A DNA stretch of 64,000 nt, from assembly GCF_002940005.1 (NCBI RefSeq), contig NZ_MDEF01000007.1, one strand, 5' to 3'. The position numbers and the translations under genes are program-made. Source of the DNA: Xanthomonas hortorum. GTDB lineage: Bacteria; Pseudomonadota; Gammaproteobacteria; Xanthomonadales; Xanthomonadaceae. The notes under the pieces were generated by a model. That model searched no databases. It saw nothing but the letters and a program-made list of their open reading frames with translations, and had not been told where the DNA came from. This document shows, in pieces, positions 35,488-44,575 of the stretch (its first letter is position 1; each line of letters begins with the position of its first letter).

Positions 35488-37083
35488 TCACTTCTGCGTC
35501 GGCTGCCCTTCTGCAACCGGCGTCAACACCAGATCCTGGAAATCGAAGCTGAAATCGGTCAACGGCGAGATCGCCTGCATGCGCATTTCTCGCACCGCGC
35601 CATCCGGGGTCAAAGCGAAATTGACGAAGGCATCGGCATTCAAGCTGCGGTCGTCCCAGCGTACGATGAAGCTATCGTGCTGCCAGTGCTCCAGCGTGCC
35701 GATCAGCTGCGCGGTCTTGGAAAACTGCAGACGCAAGCGCTTGCCGTCCTGGCGAATCACCACATCGCCGTACCACGGGTCGCGATAGGTCGCTGTATAA
35801 CTGCGCAACGGCAACGACGGCGTGGAGCGCGCCGCGCGTGCGTCCAGATGCTTCTTCCAGCTGGTGTCCGCATCGCCGTCGGCCTTGTCCACCGCCTTGG
35901 CATAGGCGGCCGTCCAGTCGGTGGCCGGCACCTGCAAGAACGCATCCAGCACCTGCAAGGTCACCGCATTGAACGCGGCACCGACTTCCTGATTGGTCAG
36001 CACCACCACGCCCAGGTGTTGATCAGGCACCAGGGTCAGCCGCGACACCATGCCCGGCCAGCCGCCGGTGTGCCACACCAGCCGATGCCCGCGATAATCG
36101 CTCAAGCTCCAGCCTTCGCCGTAGCCGGCAAAATTGGGGCGCGCCGCGGCCAGCTCCGGTACCGTCGGCTCGGCGATCGCAATCGGCGTGATCATCGACC
36201 ACATGTCCTGCTGCCGCTTGGCACTGAACAACGCAGTGCCATCGGGCAACGCGCCACCGGCCAGTTGCAGCTTCATCCACAGCGCCATGTCGTGCGCGCT
36301 GGAATAGATGCCGCCGGCACCGGAGTTATTGGACCAGGTCAACGGCGCGACCGTGCGCAGCTCGGTGAAGTCGTATTTGGCATGACCCACCGCCGCGTTG
36401 TCGCCGGGCTGCAGATGGTCGGCATTGAAGCGCGTCCCACGCATGCCGACCGGCGCGAAGATGCGTTGCTGCAGAAACGCCGCATAGCTCTGCCCGGAAA
36501 CTTGCTCGATCACCTTTTGCGCGACTGCGTAAAGAATGTTGTCGTAGGCGTAGCGGTCGCGAAAACCGCCTTTCAACGGCACCTTGGCCAGGCGCTGCAC
36601 GACTTCTTCGGTGCTGTAGCTGGTGGTTGGCCAGAACAACAAATCGCCCGCGCCCAGGCTCAACCCACTGCGGTGCGCAAGCAGATCGCGCACGCGCATC
36701 TCGCCGCTGACATATGGGTCGGACATGCGAAACCACGGCAAATGCTCGATGACCTTGTCGTCGAGCGAGAGCTTGCCCTCGTCGGCCAGCATCGACAGCG
36801 AGGCCGCAGTGAACGCCTTGGTGTTGGATGCGATGGCGAACAAGGTATCGGCCTGCACCGGCGCGGGCTTGCCGATCTCGCGCACGCCGTAGCCGCGCTC
36901 CAATACCACCTGTCCATCCTTGACGATGGCCACCGCAATCCCGGGCACATCGAACTGTTTGCGCACGCGCTCCATCTGCGCATCGAACTGCTGCATGCCG
37001 GCGGGAAGCTCGGCTGCCTGCGTTGTCGTCATCACGCCTGCCAGCATCAGCACGCCTCCACTCAGCCATCGGTTCAAGGTCAC
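35488..37083 (-). CDS. Exported serine hydrolase of the class C beta-lactamase family
   Basis: A 531-residue protein with an N-terminal signal (GGVLMLAGVMTTTQAAE) and a beta-lactamase/transpeptidase-like domain: nucleophile motif SNTK (SxxK, within FAIASNTKAFTAASL), YAYDN (YxN) and HTGG in place of KTG. A C-terminal beta-barrel-like domain follows (about 420-530). Such proteins are esterases, D-amino-acid peptidases or penicillin-binding-like enzymes; activity on beta-lactams is not implied. A start at GTG 37083 is supported by AAGGA seven bases upstream; no ATG precedes the signal peptide. It lies 22 bp downstream of rraA on the same strand. Confidence 0.88.
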   Translation of the reverse strand: MTLNRWLSGGVLMLAGVMTTTQAAELPAGMQQFDAQMERVRKQFDVPGIAVAIVKDGQVVLERGYGVREIGKPAPVQADTLFAIASNTKAFTAASLSMLADEGKLSLDDKVIEHLPWFRMSDPYVSGEMRVRDLLAHRSGLSLGAGDLLFWPTTSYSTEEVVQRLAKVPLKGGFRDRYAYDNILYAVAQKVIEQVSGQSYAAFLQQRIFAPVGMRGTRFNADHLQPGDNAAVGHAKYDFTELRTVAPLTWSNNSGAGGIYSSAHDMALWMKLQLAGGALPDGTALFSAKRQQDMWSMITPIAIAEPTVPELAAARPNFAGYGEGWSLSDYRGHRLVWHTGGWPGMVSRLTLVPDQHLGVVVLTNQEVGAAFNAVTLQVLDAFLQVPATDWTAAYAKAVDKADGDADTSWKKHLDARAARSTPSLPLRSYTATYRDPWYGDVVIRQDGKRLRLQFSKTAQLIGTLEHWQHDSFIVRWDDRSLNADAFVNFALTPDGAVREMRMQAISPLTDFSFDFQDLVLTPVAEGQPTQK

Positions 37084-37105
37084 TGCCACGTCCTTATTTT
37101 CTCGA

Positions 37106-37606
37106 TCAAATCGGTCCGCCGGCACTGTCCAACGACAGCGGCAGCGTTGCCACCAACACGCCGTTGGCATCGGCGTACAGCCAATGACCCGGCACGAACG
37201 CCACCCCGGCGAAATTCACCGGCACCTCCACCTCGCCCAGATCGCGCCGCTCGGTACGGCGTGGGCAAGCGCCCAACGCCAGCACGCCCAGCGGCAGCGT
37301 GGCGAGAATCTCCACATCGCGCACGCAGCCATGGATCAACACGCCGGCCCAGCCATTGGCCACTGCCTGCGCGGCGATCTGGTCGCCCAGCAACGCGTGC
37401 TTCAACGAGCCCTGCCCGTCCACCACCAGCACCCGCCCATCACCAGGCGTGGCGGCGAATTCGCGCACGCGCGAGTTGTCCTCGAAACAGCGTACCGTCG
37501 CAATTGGCCCGGAAAACGCCGCACGCCCACCGAAGTGGCGGAACAGCGGCTCGGCGACATGCACCTCGGGAAAGCGGTCACACAGATCGGGCGTGGTCCA
37601 GGTCAT
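37106..37606 (-). CDS. rraA: RraA-family protein (ribonuclease E activity regulator or 4-hydroxy-4-methyl-2-oxoglutarate aldolase)
   Basis: A 166-residue protein with the RraA/MenG fold. RraA inhibits RNase E in E. coli, whereas relatives are HMG/CHA aldolases. Segments FGGRAAFSGPIATVRCFEDN, GDGRVLVVDGQGSLKHALLGD and AGVLIHGCVRDVEIL are typical. The aldolase signature G-X20-R-D is nearly met by the GD...RD spacing, so either role is possible. The window also encodes RNase G but not RNase E. It is probably co-transcribed with the downstream serine hydrolase gene. Confidence 0.92.
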   Translation of the reverse strand: MTWTTPDLCDRFPEVHVAEPLFRHFGGRAAFSGPIATVRCFEDNSRVREFAATPGDGRVLVVDGQGSLKHALLGDQIAAQAVANGWAGVLIHGCVRDVEILATLPLGVLALGACPRRTERRDLGEVEVPVNFAGVAFVPGHWLYADANGVLVATLPLSLDSAGGPI

Positions 37607-37929
37607 CGGTGCGATCTCAAGCGGCGATATCCGATGGTAGCGGCATGGCAGCGTCCGTGTAAGCCGATGGTCGGCTGGAAGGCAGAAGGTGTGTCTGCGG
37701 CGCTTACGCCTTGCAAGTGCGCGGCGCCGTTTTTTTGAATGGCCACAACGATGCATGACGTCACCCGACCAACTCGATCACCCGTGCATGCCACATGCGC
37801 ACCCAACAGTCCCTGGCCGCTGGGCCTTCATCCCTGCACGCCCGGCGACGCTATCATCCAGCCAGGCATGCCTCGATCTGCCCGCAGCTGGGCGCACGTG
37901 GCTGTCATTACGCCACTGTGGAGCCCGCC
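37607..37929. other. 323-bp divergent gap with an orphan terminator-like element
   Basis: No coding sequence was recognised. On the + strand a GC-rich partial dyad (CGGCGC ... GCGCCG) ends in seven T residues at 37730-37736, resembling a weak intrinsic terminator although no + strand gene lies just upstream. It could mark the end of an unannotated short transcript or attenuate a leader of the DUF72 gene. Confidence 0.4.
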
Positions 37930-38763
37930 ATGACCGACCTATTTGACGCACCCCCGCCCGCGCTCGATGGCATCCATGTCGGCATTGGCGGTTGGGTGTA
38001 TGCGCCGTGGCGCGGGGGCATGTTCTATCCGCAAGGGTTGGTGCAACGGCGCGAGCTGGAATACGCCAGCCGCCACGTCACTGCGATCGAAATCAATGGC
38101 ACTTACTACGGCGCGCAAAAGCCGGCGACGTACGCGAAGTGGCGCGACGAAGTGCCGCCGGGATTCGTGTTCTCCGCCAAGGCCCCGCGCCGTATCACCC
38201 AATCGCGCAAGCTGGCGGGCACCAAGGCGCAGGTGGAAGACTTCATCGGTGGCATTGCCGAGCTAGGCGCCACGCTCGGCCCGTTGGTGTGGCAGTTCGA
38301 GCAGGGGCATCGCCTGCAGGCCGATGACCTGGATGGTTTTCTGTCGCTGCTACCCAAACGCGCCGGCAAGCGCGTGCTGCGGCATGTGCTGGAAATCCGC
38401 GACCACGACGCGGTGGACGCCTCGCTACTGGCATTGGTGCGCCAGCATGGCGTGGCCACGGTGTTCACCGATTCGCAGGAGCACCCATCCTTTGCCGACC
38501 TGTCCACCGATTTTGTCTATGCGCGTCTGATGCGCAGCCAGGCGCGTCTCACTACAGGTTATCCGGCGCCGGCGTTGGCGCGCTGGGCCGAGCGTATCCA
38601 GGCTTGGCGGCGTGGCGAGGATCCGGCGGATCTGCCGCACATTGATGCCGAGCCTCAAGCCAAAGCCACACCGCGCGAGGTATTCGTGTTTTTCATCAGT
38701 GCTGCGAAAGAGCGTAATCCCGCTGCTGCGATGGCATTGCTGCAGACGCTGGGTTCGCGCTAG
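37930..38763 (+). CDS. DUF72 family protein
   Basis: A 277-residue cytosolic protein of the DUF72/YecE family, a TIM-barrel fold of unknown biochemical role. Typical blocks are HVGIGGWVYAPWRGGMFYP, EINGTYYGAQKPATYAKW and ALVRQHGVATVFTDS. ATG 37930 gives the family start; the frame is open upstream in a non-conserved stretch. It is followed 109 bp later by an EamA gene on the same strand. Confidence 0.92.
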   Translation: MTDLFDAPPPALDGIHVGIGGWVYAPWRGGMFYPQGLVQRRELEYASRHVTAIEINGTYYGAQKPATYAKWRDEVPPGFVFSAKAPRRITQSRKLAGTKAQVEDFIGGIAELGATLGPLVWQFEQGHRLQADDLDGFLSLLPKRAGKRVLRHVLEIRDHDAVDASLLALVRQHGVATVFTDSQEHPSFADLSTDFVYARLMRSQARLTTGYPAPALARWAERIQAWRRGEDPADLPHIDAEPQAKATPREVFVFFISAAKERNPAAAMALLQTLGSR

Positions 38764-38872
38764 TCCCGCCAGCGCGTGCCGCCGTCGGCAACCCGCGTGC
38801 ATGGCCGCTCGACGTGGTTGGCGCGCAAGCGGCGCGTGTTTGGCGGCATGACGAATTAGGCGACAATGGCGC

Positions 38873-39820
38873 ATGCCCACGACCGATCTGCGCAAGGCGC
38901 AACTGCAAATCCATTTCTGCGTCCTGCTCTGGGGCATCACCGCGATCCTGGGCAAGCTGATCACGCTGCCGGCGTTGCCGTTGGTGTGGTGGCGGATGTT
39001 GATCGTGGTGGTGGCGCTGGCGCTGTTGCCGCGCGTCTGGCGCGGACTGCGCGGCCTGTCCGCGCGGGTGATCCTGGGCTATTGCGGCATCGGCGCGCTG
39101 GTGGCGTTGCATTGGTTGACCTTCTACGGCGCGATCAAGTTGGCCAATGCATCCGTGGCAGCGACCTGCATTGCGCTGGCGCCGGTATTTACCGCAGTGA
39201 TCGAGCCGTGGGTGACGCAGCGGCCATTCCGCCCGCGCGAATTGCTGTTCGGGCTGGCGGTGTTGCCGGGCGTGGCACTGGTGGTCGGCGGCGTGCCGGA
39301 TGGCATGCGTGCCGGCGTGGTAGTTGGCGCGATTTCGGCGGTATTTGTCGGGTTATTCGGCTCGCTCAACAAGCGCATGGTGACGCATGCCGACCCGCTC
39401 ACCGTCACTGCCTTGGAGCTCGGCGCCGGCACGTTGACCTTGACCTTGCTGGCACCGGCAATGCCATTGCTGCTGCCATCGCTGCATGGCGATCTATTGA
39501 TCGTTCCCAGCCTGCACGACGGCGTGCTGCTGCTCGTGCTGTCGCTGGCCTGCACCTTGCTGCCGTTTGCACTGGCACTGGTGGCCTTGCGCCATCTGAG
39601 CGCCTACTCGGTGCAGCTGGTGACCAACCTGGAACCGGTCTACGCCATCGTGCTGGCAATCGCGCTGCTGGGCGAACAGCGCGAGCTGACCCTGCAGTTC
39701 TATCTGGGCGTGGCGATCATTCTCGGTGCCGTGTTCCTGCATCCCATGCTGGAACGCCGGCGCAAGATCGTGCACCCGGAACTGCTCGGCACCGCCGAAG
39801 CGAAGAACATCGTCGATTGA
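38873..39820 (+). CDS. EamA/DMT-family transporter
   Basis: A 315-residue membrane protein with ten helices in two EamA repeats (FCVLLWGITAILGKLITLP, then GLFGSLNKRMVTHADPLTVT). Substrate unknown. It differs from the other EamA gene at 24946, with a longer charged C-terminal tail. ATG 38873 is the natural start. Confidence 0.9.
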   Translation: MPTTDLRKAQLQIHFCVLLWGITAILGKLITLPALPLVWWRMLIVVVALALLPRVWRGLRGLSARVILGYCGIGALVALHWLTFYGAIKLANASVAATCIALAPVFTAVIEPWVTQRPFRPRELLFGLAVLPGVALVVGGVPDGMRAGVVVGAISAVFVGLFGSLNKRMVTHADPLTVTALELGAGTLTLTLLAPAMPLLLPSLHGDLLIVPSLHDGVLLLVLSLACTLLPFALALVALRHLSAYSVQLVTNLEPVYAIVLAIALLGEQRELTLQFYLGVAIILGAVFLHPMLERRRKIVHPELLGTAEAKNIVD

Positions 39821-39865
39821 CTGCGCAGCGCAATGGAGCATCGCCAAATTACATCGAACGCCATC

Positions 39866-39888
39866 GTAGGAGCGGCCCAGGCCGCGAC
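39866..39888. repeat. Single arm of the GTAGGAGCGG repeat family
   Basis: A 23-nt copy of the arm found twice at 22570-22662 (GTAGGAGCGGCCCAGGCCGCGAC), between the convergent EamA and GGDEF genes. It has an internal GCGGCC..GGCCGC-type dyad but no opposite arm. Confidence 0.7.
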
Positions 39889-39930
39889 AGGCATTATCGA
39901 TGAAGCATCGGCGCGCGCAGCAGCACCGCC

Positions 39931-41001
39931 CTACCCCAACGCCACCACCTGATCGCGCCCGCCGCGCTTGGCCGCATACAAGGCCTGGTCGGCGCGCTTG
40001 ATCACCGCCTCCACGTTTTCCTGCGGATGCAGCATTGCCACGCCGATGCTTACCGTCACCGGCAGCGCGATCGTCATCACCGCCACGCTCTGGCGCAGAT
40101 ACTCGCATTGCACGCGCGCCTGCAGCAGATCCACATTGGGTAGCAGCAACACGAATTCCTCGCCGCCGTAACGCGCGATGGTGCCGGCACCGGCGACATG
40201 CGCGCGCAACAACGCAGAGAGCTCACGCAGCACCACATCGCCCTGGTCGTGGCCGTGCACGTCGTTGACGGTCTTGAAGTGGTCCACGTCCAGCAACGCC
40301 ACCGACAACGACTGGCCTGCCGCACGCGTCTGCTCGGTCGCCGCCGCCAAGGCAGCCGCAAATGCACGCCGGTTGGGCAAGCCGGTCAATGGATCGGTAC
40401 GGGTCTGTTCGACCAGGTCCGCGTTCAACGCATCCATCTGCGCGTAATAACCGGCCATCTGCTGCTCGTACCATTCGCGCTCATGCAACTGCTGACGCAG
40501 GCGCTTGCCGGCCAGGCGCAATTCCAGCAGATACGAGGCCTGGCGCGACAACGCCTGCAAGGCGTTACGCTGCTCATCGCGCAGATGCGTCGGGCTCTGG
40601 TCGAAGACGCACAGAGAGCCCAGCGCCATCCCTTCGCTGGTCACCAACGGTGCACCGGCGTAGAAGCGCACCGCAGAAGTGCCGGTCACCATTGGGTTGT
40701 CGTGGAAGCGTGGGTCGAGCAAGGTGTCGTCCACCATCAACACTTCATCCGGGCGCAGGATCGCGTGCGCGCAGAACGAGATGTCGCGCGGCGCTTCGCC
40801 GCGTGGCGCGCCATGCGCAGACTTGAACCACTGGCGGTCTTCGTCCACCAACACCACGGCCGCCATCTGCGTCTCGCACAGCGTGGACGCGATCATGGTG
40901 AGATCGTCGAACGCGCGCTCAGGCGGCGAATCCAGCACCTCGTACTGGCGTAGCGCTGCGAGCCGCTCGGCCTCGTTGTCCGGCAATTCCGGTTTGATCA
41001 C
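39931..41001 (-). CDS. GAF-GGDEF diguanylate cyclase
   Basis: A 356-residue cytosolic protein that should make cyclic-di-GMP from two GTP. It has a GAF domain (about 22-165; the stretch DRQWFKSAHGAPRGEAPRDI onwards is typical of the family that binds small ligands), a short coiled coil (185-215) and a GGDEF domain with an intact GGEEF signature at 279-283 in ARYGGEEFVLLLPN. An RxxD inhibitory site is not present five residues before the signature. GTG 41001 is chosen because it follows a GGGGAG-type site and avoids running into rluF; the open frame continues to 41169. Confidence 0.9.
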   Translation of the reverse strand: MIKPELPDNEAERLAALRQYEVLDSPPERAFDDLTMIASTLCETQMAAVVLVDEDRQWFKSAHGAPRGEAPRDISFCAHAILRPDEVLMVDDTLLDPRFHDNPMVTGTSAVRFYAGAPLVTSEGMALGSLCVFDQSPTHLRDEQRNALQALSRQASYLLELRLAGKRLRQQLHEREWYEQQMAGYYAQMDALNADLVEQTRTDPLTGLPNRRAFAAALAAATEQTRAAGQSLSVALLDVDHFKTVNDVHGHDQGDVVLRELSALLRAHVAGAGTIARYGGEEFVLLLPNVDLLQARVQCEYLRQSVAVMTIALPVTVSIGVAMLHPQENVEAVIKRADQALYAAKRGGRDQVVALG

Positions 41002-41125
41002 CTGCCCGCTCCCCAGCTGGCTATTTGCGGCGAAAGTATGACCGAGCGCGTCAAGCTCGACTATCGGGGTGCGCCGGACCACCCGAGACACCGTGTCGCT
41101 TCCGTTCAGCCCATGCCTTGCGGCG

Positions 41126-41848
41126 TCACCACTCGGTGCGCTGCGGCAGCAAGCCGCGCAGTTCCGCATCGCTGAGGTTGCGCCACTGCCCGGGCTTGAG
41201 CGCAGCCAGCTTGATGTTGTCGATGCGCACCCGACGCAGCTGGGTGACGCGGTAGCCGAATTCGGAGGCCATCAGGCGGATCTGCCGATTCAAGCCCTGC
41301 TCCAGCACAATGCGGAAGCCGAACTTGGCGATGCGCGCGGTGCGGCACGGCAACGTGGTCTCGTTGTGGATGCGCACGCCACGTGCCATGCCACGCAGGA
41401 ATTCGTCGGTGACCGGCTTGTTGACCGCCACCAGATATTCCTTCTGGTGGCGATTTTCCGCACGCAGGATCTCGTTGACGATGTTGCCGTTACTGGTCAT
41501 CAGGATCAGCCCCTCGGACTCCTTGTCGAGCCGGCCGACCGGGAAGATGCGCTGCTCGTGGCCGACGAATTCGACGATATTGCCCTTGACCGAGCTCTCG
41601 GTGGTGCAGGTGATGCCGACCGGCTTGTTGAGCGCGATATAGACATGCTTGCGGCCACCGGGCTTGCTGGCAGCACGGGTGCGTAGCGGCTGGCCGTCCA
41701 CCAGCACGCTGTCTTCCTCGCCCACCACTGCACCGGTGCCGGCAGGCACGCCATTGACGGTGACGCGGCGTTCGCCGATCAGCCGATCGGCCTCACGGCG
41801 GGAGCAGAAGCCGGTTTCGGCGATGTATTTGTTGAGTCGAGTTGTCAT
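41126..41848 (-). CDS. rluF: 23S rRNA pseudouridine 2604 synthase RluF
   Basis: A 240-residue pseudouridine synthase of the RsuA/RluF family. It has an N-terminal S4 RNA-binding domain (residues 3-50, RLNKYIAETGFCSRREADRLI) and a catalytic domain with nucleophile D108 in the conserved FPVGRLDKESEGL motif. RluF modifies U2604 of 23S rRNA. ATG 41848 gives the standard start. It lies between two cyclic-di-GMP genes on the same strand but is probably functionally separate from them. Confidence 0.93.
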   Translation of the reverse strand: MTTRLNKYIAETGFCSRREADRLIGERRVTVNGVPAGTGAVVGEEDSVLVDGQPLRTRAASKPGGRKHVYIALNKPVGITCTTESSVKGNIVEFVGHEQRIFPVGRLDKESEGLILMTSNGNIVNEILRAENRHQKEYLVAVNKPVTDEFLRGMARGVRIHNETTLPCRTARIAKFGFRIVLEQGLNRQIRLMASEFGYRVTQLRRVRIDNIKLAALKPGQWRNLSDAELRGLLPQRTEW

Positions 41849-41892
41849 CTGCCGATTATCGGCGATTTATCGGCAATCGTGAGCCGTTGCAT

Positions 41893-44307
41893 CTATCCGG
41901 GTACCGCCATCAACGGCAGGGAGGCCTGCACCAGCTCGTCCAGCGGGCATGGGCGATGCAGGCTGAAACCCTGCACCTGGCCCACGCCGGCCTCGCGCAG
42001 GCCGGCGATATCGGCCTCCGACTCCACCCCTTCGGCCACCACTTCGATCCCCAGTGCCAGGCCGACCTGCGCGATCGAATGCACTGCGGCGCGATCCACC
42101 GCGTCGTGCGCGTAATTGCGCACGAAGCCGCAATCGATTTTCAGCACGTCCACGGTGAACTGTTTGAGATAGCCGAACGAGGCCAGACCGCTGCCGAAAT
42201 CGTCCAGCGCCACATGGCAGCCACGCGCCCGCACGCTCTGCACGAAACGCTGCGCCTGCTCCAGATTGCCGATGACCGCGGTCTCGGTGATCTCCATGCA
42301 CAGCTTGGGCACCAGCGTGGGGTAACGCTCGAACAAGGCGCACACGAAGTCGAGAAAATCCGGCTGGGCGATCGATTGCGCCGACAGATTCACATGGCAC
42401 AGATCCAGTCTCGCCACATGCAGCGGGTTGGCCGCCAATTGCGCGCACAAGGTTTCCAGCACATGCACATCGACCATGCGACCCAGGCCATAGCGCTCCA
42501 CCGCAGGCAGGAATTCGCCCGGGCTCAGCACGCGGCCGTCGCGCGCGCGCATGCGCACCAGCACTTCGTACTGCAGGCGTCCCGGGTCGCTCAACACCTG
42601 GATTTTCTGCGCATACAGCAGCAAACGCTGTTCGGCGATGGACTGCTGCACCGCGCTGATCCAGCCACCGTCGTGGCGGCGCCGCGCCAGCGCCAGATCG
42701 TTTTCGTCGAAACAGCGAATGCGGTTGCGCCCTTCTTCCTTGGCCGCATAACAGGCCAGATCGGCAGCAGTCATCAAGGCGTTGAGATCACTGGCGCCCT
42801 GGCGGATTTCCACCACGCCAAAGCTGCAACTGGGCGTCAGCGGCTTGCCACCCTGATGGCTCCACGGCTGCCCGAGCACACCATGCATATGGGTAAGTAG
42901 GGCCTGCGCCTGCAGCAGATCGGTATTGGCCAGCAGAATCGCGAACTCGTCGCCGCCCAGCCGCCCCAGCCAATCGCCCGGGCGCAACTGCATGGTGATC
43001 ACGTCGGCGAAATGGCACAGGAACTTGTCGCCGACCGCATGCCCGAAGGTGTCGTTGACCAGTTTGAAATGATCCAGGTCCACAAAGCACAGCGCGTGGC
43101 ACAGCTGCGGCGATTGCGGTAGTTCGATCAGGCGCAGCAGCCGGCGTTCGATCTCGTGGCGATTGATCAAGCCGGTCAAGGCATCGTGGCGCGCGTGGAA
43201 AGATACTTCGTCGGCCAGCTCGTGCGCATGCGAGACATCTTCGATCACCGCCAGCACCAGCGTCGGTTCTTCCGGGCCCGGCTCCACCAGCGAGGCGCTC
43301 CAGCGCCCCCACATCACCCCGCCGTCGGCGCGCAGAAAGCGCAGTTCGCCGGACTGCATCAATCTGGGCCAGTCGATCATGCCGCGGCTGTCCAGCGCGA
43401 TGTCGTCCGGGTGCATCACCTCGGCCAACGTGCAGGCCTGCAGTTCCTCGGGCCGGTAGCGCAGGATGTTGGCCATCGAGGTGTTTGCATCGAGCACGCG
43501 ACCGCGCAGGTCGAACTTGACCATGCCCAGCGCCGCCTGCTGAAACGCAGTGCGGAAGCGGCCCTCGTGCGAGAGCAGATAATCGCGGATGCGGCGCATC
43601 GCCAGCACGCAGGTGGTCAGCACCAGCAGCAAGGTGGCCACGCTGCAGAACACCATCACATCGTGCAGCAGTCGCGCGCAGCGGATCAGCAAGGCCTGAA
43701 ATTTTTCGGCATCGCCGCGCATGCGCGCATCCAGCAGATGCAGGTCCTCGCGCAGGTTCTGCAGCGCGCGCGGATCGGGCCGGCTGGTGGCTTGCGCCGA
43801 TGCCGCCCTGTCGGCCAGTACGCTCAGCTGCAGGATATCGGCGTCAGTGTGTTTCCACAGCGCGATCGCCTCGCTCAGATACGGAAACACCTGGCCGTAG
43901 CGGTACAGCCGTACCATTTGCGGCATGTCCTGGCGGGCATTACGCCCTGCGGCGAGACCGGCGTACACCGCGTCCCAGTCGATCACCGGCTGTTCGACCG
44001 CCTGACGCGCCGCACGATCGCCCAGCGGTACCTCCAGTGCGCGACAGGCGGCCTGCAGGTCGGCCGGATCACCGCTCACCAGATAGCGCTCCAACCAGTA
44101 CACCGACTCCTGCTGGGCGTTGGACCAATGGCTTTGGCCGACGATCCAGGCGGTGGCGCCGGACTGGACCTCGATCATCAGCGCCGAGAGCATTGCCATG
44201 CCGACAGCCACACCGATCAGCAATGCCAAGGGAAGTGTCAGCCAGCCGCGCATCACGTGCATGGTCCGACCACCGCTTTTGCCGCGTGCCGCCTGCGCCA
44301 TCGCCAT
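41893..44307 (-). CDS. Membrane PAS-GGDEF-EAL bifunctional cyclic-di-GMP enzyme
   Basis: An 804-residue protein with two transmembrane helices (about 17-45 and 225-250) around a periplasmic sensor, then PAS (about 260-370), GGDEF and EAL domains. The GGDEF signature is intact at 451-455 with an RPGD inhibitory site five residues before it. The EAL domain starts at EVLVR (581-583 = EVL instead of EAL) and keeps the expected catalytic residues: EITET, DDFGSG, KIDCGF, EGVE and QGF. It may therefore make and break cyclic-di-GMP. The ATG at 44307 follows a GACGAGG site; ATG 44301 is an alternative. A perfect palindrome lies just upstream. Confidence 0.93.
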   Translation of the reverse strand: MAMAQAARGKSGGRTMHVMRGWLTLPLALLIGVAVGMAMLSALMIEVQSGATAWIVGQSHWSNAQQESVYWLERYLVSGDPADLQAACRALEVPLGDRAARQAVEQPVIDWDAVYAGLAAGRNARQDMPQMVRLYRYGQVFPYLSEAIALWKHTDADILQLSVLADRAASAQATSRPDPRALQNLREDLHLLDARMRGDAEKFQALLIRCARLLHDVMVFCSVATLLLVLTTCVLAMRRIRDYLLSHEGRFRTAFQQAALGMVKFDLRGRVLDANTSMANILRYRPEELQACTLAEVMHPDDIALDSRGMIDWPRLMQSGELRFLRADGGVMWGRWSASLVEPGPEEPTLVLAVIEDVSHAHELADEVSFHARHDALTGLINRHEIERRLLRLIELPQSPQLCHALCFVDLDHFKLVNDTFGHAVGDKFLCHFADVITMQLRPGDWLGRLGGDEFAILLANTDLLQAQALLTHMHGVLGQPWSHQGGKPLTPSCSFGVVEIRQGASDLNALMTAADLACYAAKEEGRNRIRCFDENDLALARRRHDGGWISAVQQSIAEQRLLLYAQKIQVLSDPGRLQYEVLVRMRARDGRVLSPGEFLPAVERYGLGRMVDVHVLETLCAQLAANPLHVARLDLCHVNLSAQSIAQPDFLDFVCALFERYPTLVPKLCMEITETAVIGNLEQAQRFVQSVRARGCHVALDDFGSGLASFGYLKQFTVDVLKIDCGFVRNYAHDAVDRAAVHSIAQVGLALGIEVVAEGVESEADIAGLREAGVGQVQGFSLHRPCPLDELVQASLPLMAVPG

Positions 44308-44335
44308 CCTCGTCCCCCGCCGCTGCCCAATGCGA

Positions 44336-44360
44336 TTCAGGCGCCCAGTGGGCGCCTGAA
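44336..44360. promoter_or_regulatory. Perfect 25-nt palindrome in the leader of the GGDEF-EAL gene
   Basis: Arms TTCAGGCGCCCA and TGGGCGCCTGAA match perfectly around one central G. The element is 29 bp upstream of the start codon, between any promoter and the ribosome-binding site. It could bind a dimeric regulator or form a hairpin in the mRNA leader. Nothing else was recognised in the 268-bp gap to the helicase gene. Confidence 0.6.
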
Positions 44361-44575
44361 GGCAGTAGCGGCCGCAACGACCGAGTCTGTATGGCAATGC
44401 GCACCCGGCGAGCACAACTGCCTCACGGACTTAGCATGACTAACAAAGGGTGGTTGGCGATGGACGCTTATTGCAGAACAAGACGCGGGAATCGGTATGC
44501 GTCAATAAACATATCGACTCCAGACACCGACTGCGCGGGCCAAATGGCTACACGCAGCCGGTTTGTCAGCTGCGC

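Noticed and set aside
35488..37083. Chromosomal beta-lactamase
   Set aside because: The fold and SxxK/YxN motifs are shared by many esterases and peptidases, the third motif is HTGG rather than KTG, and no ampR-type regulator is adjacent.
34960..37662. A 900-codon open frame on the + strand
   Set aside because: It runs antisense to the Kef-type antiporter, serine hydrolase and rraA genes and has no recognisable protein features.
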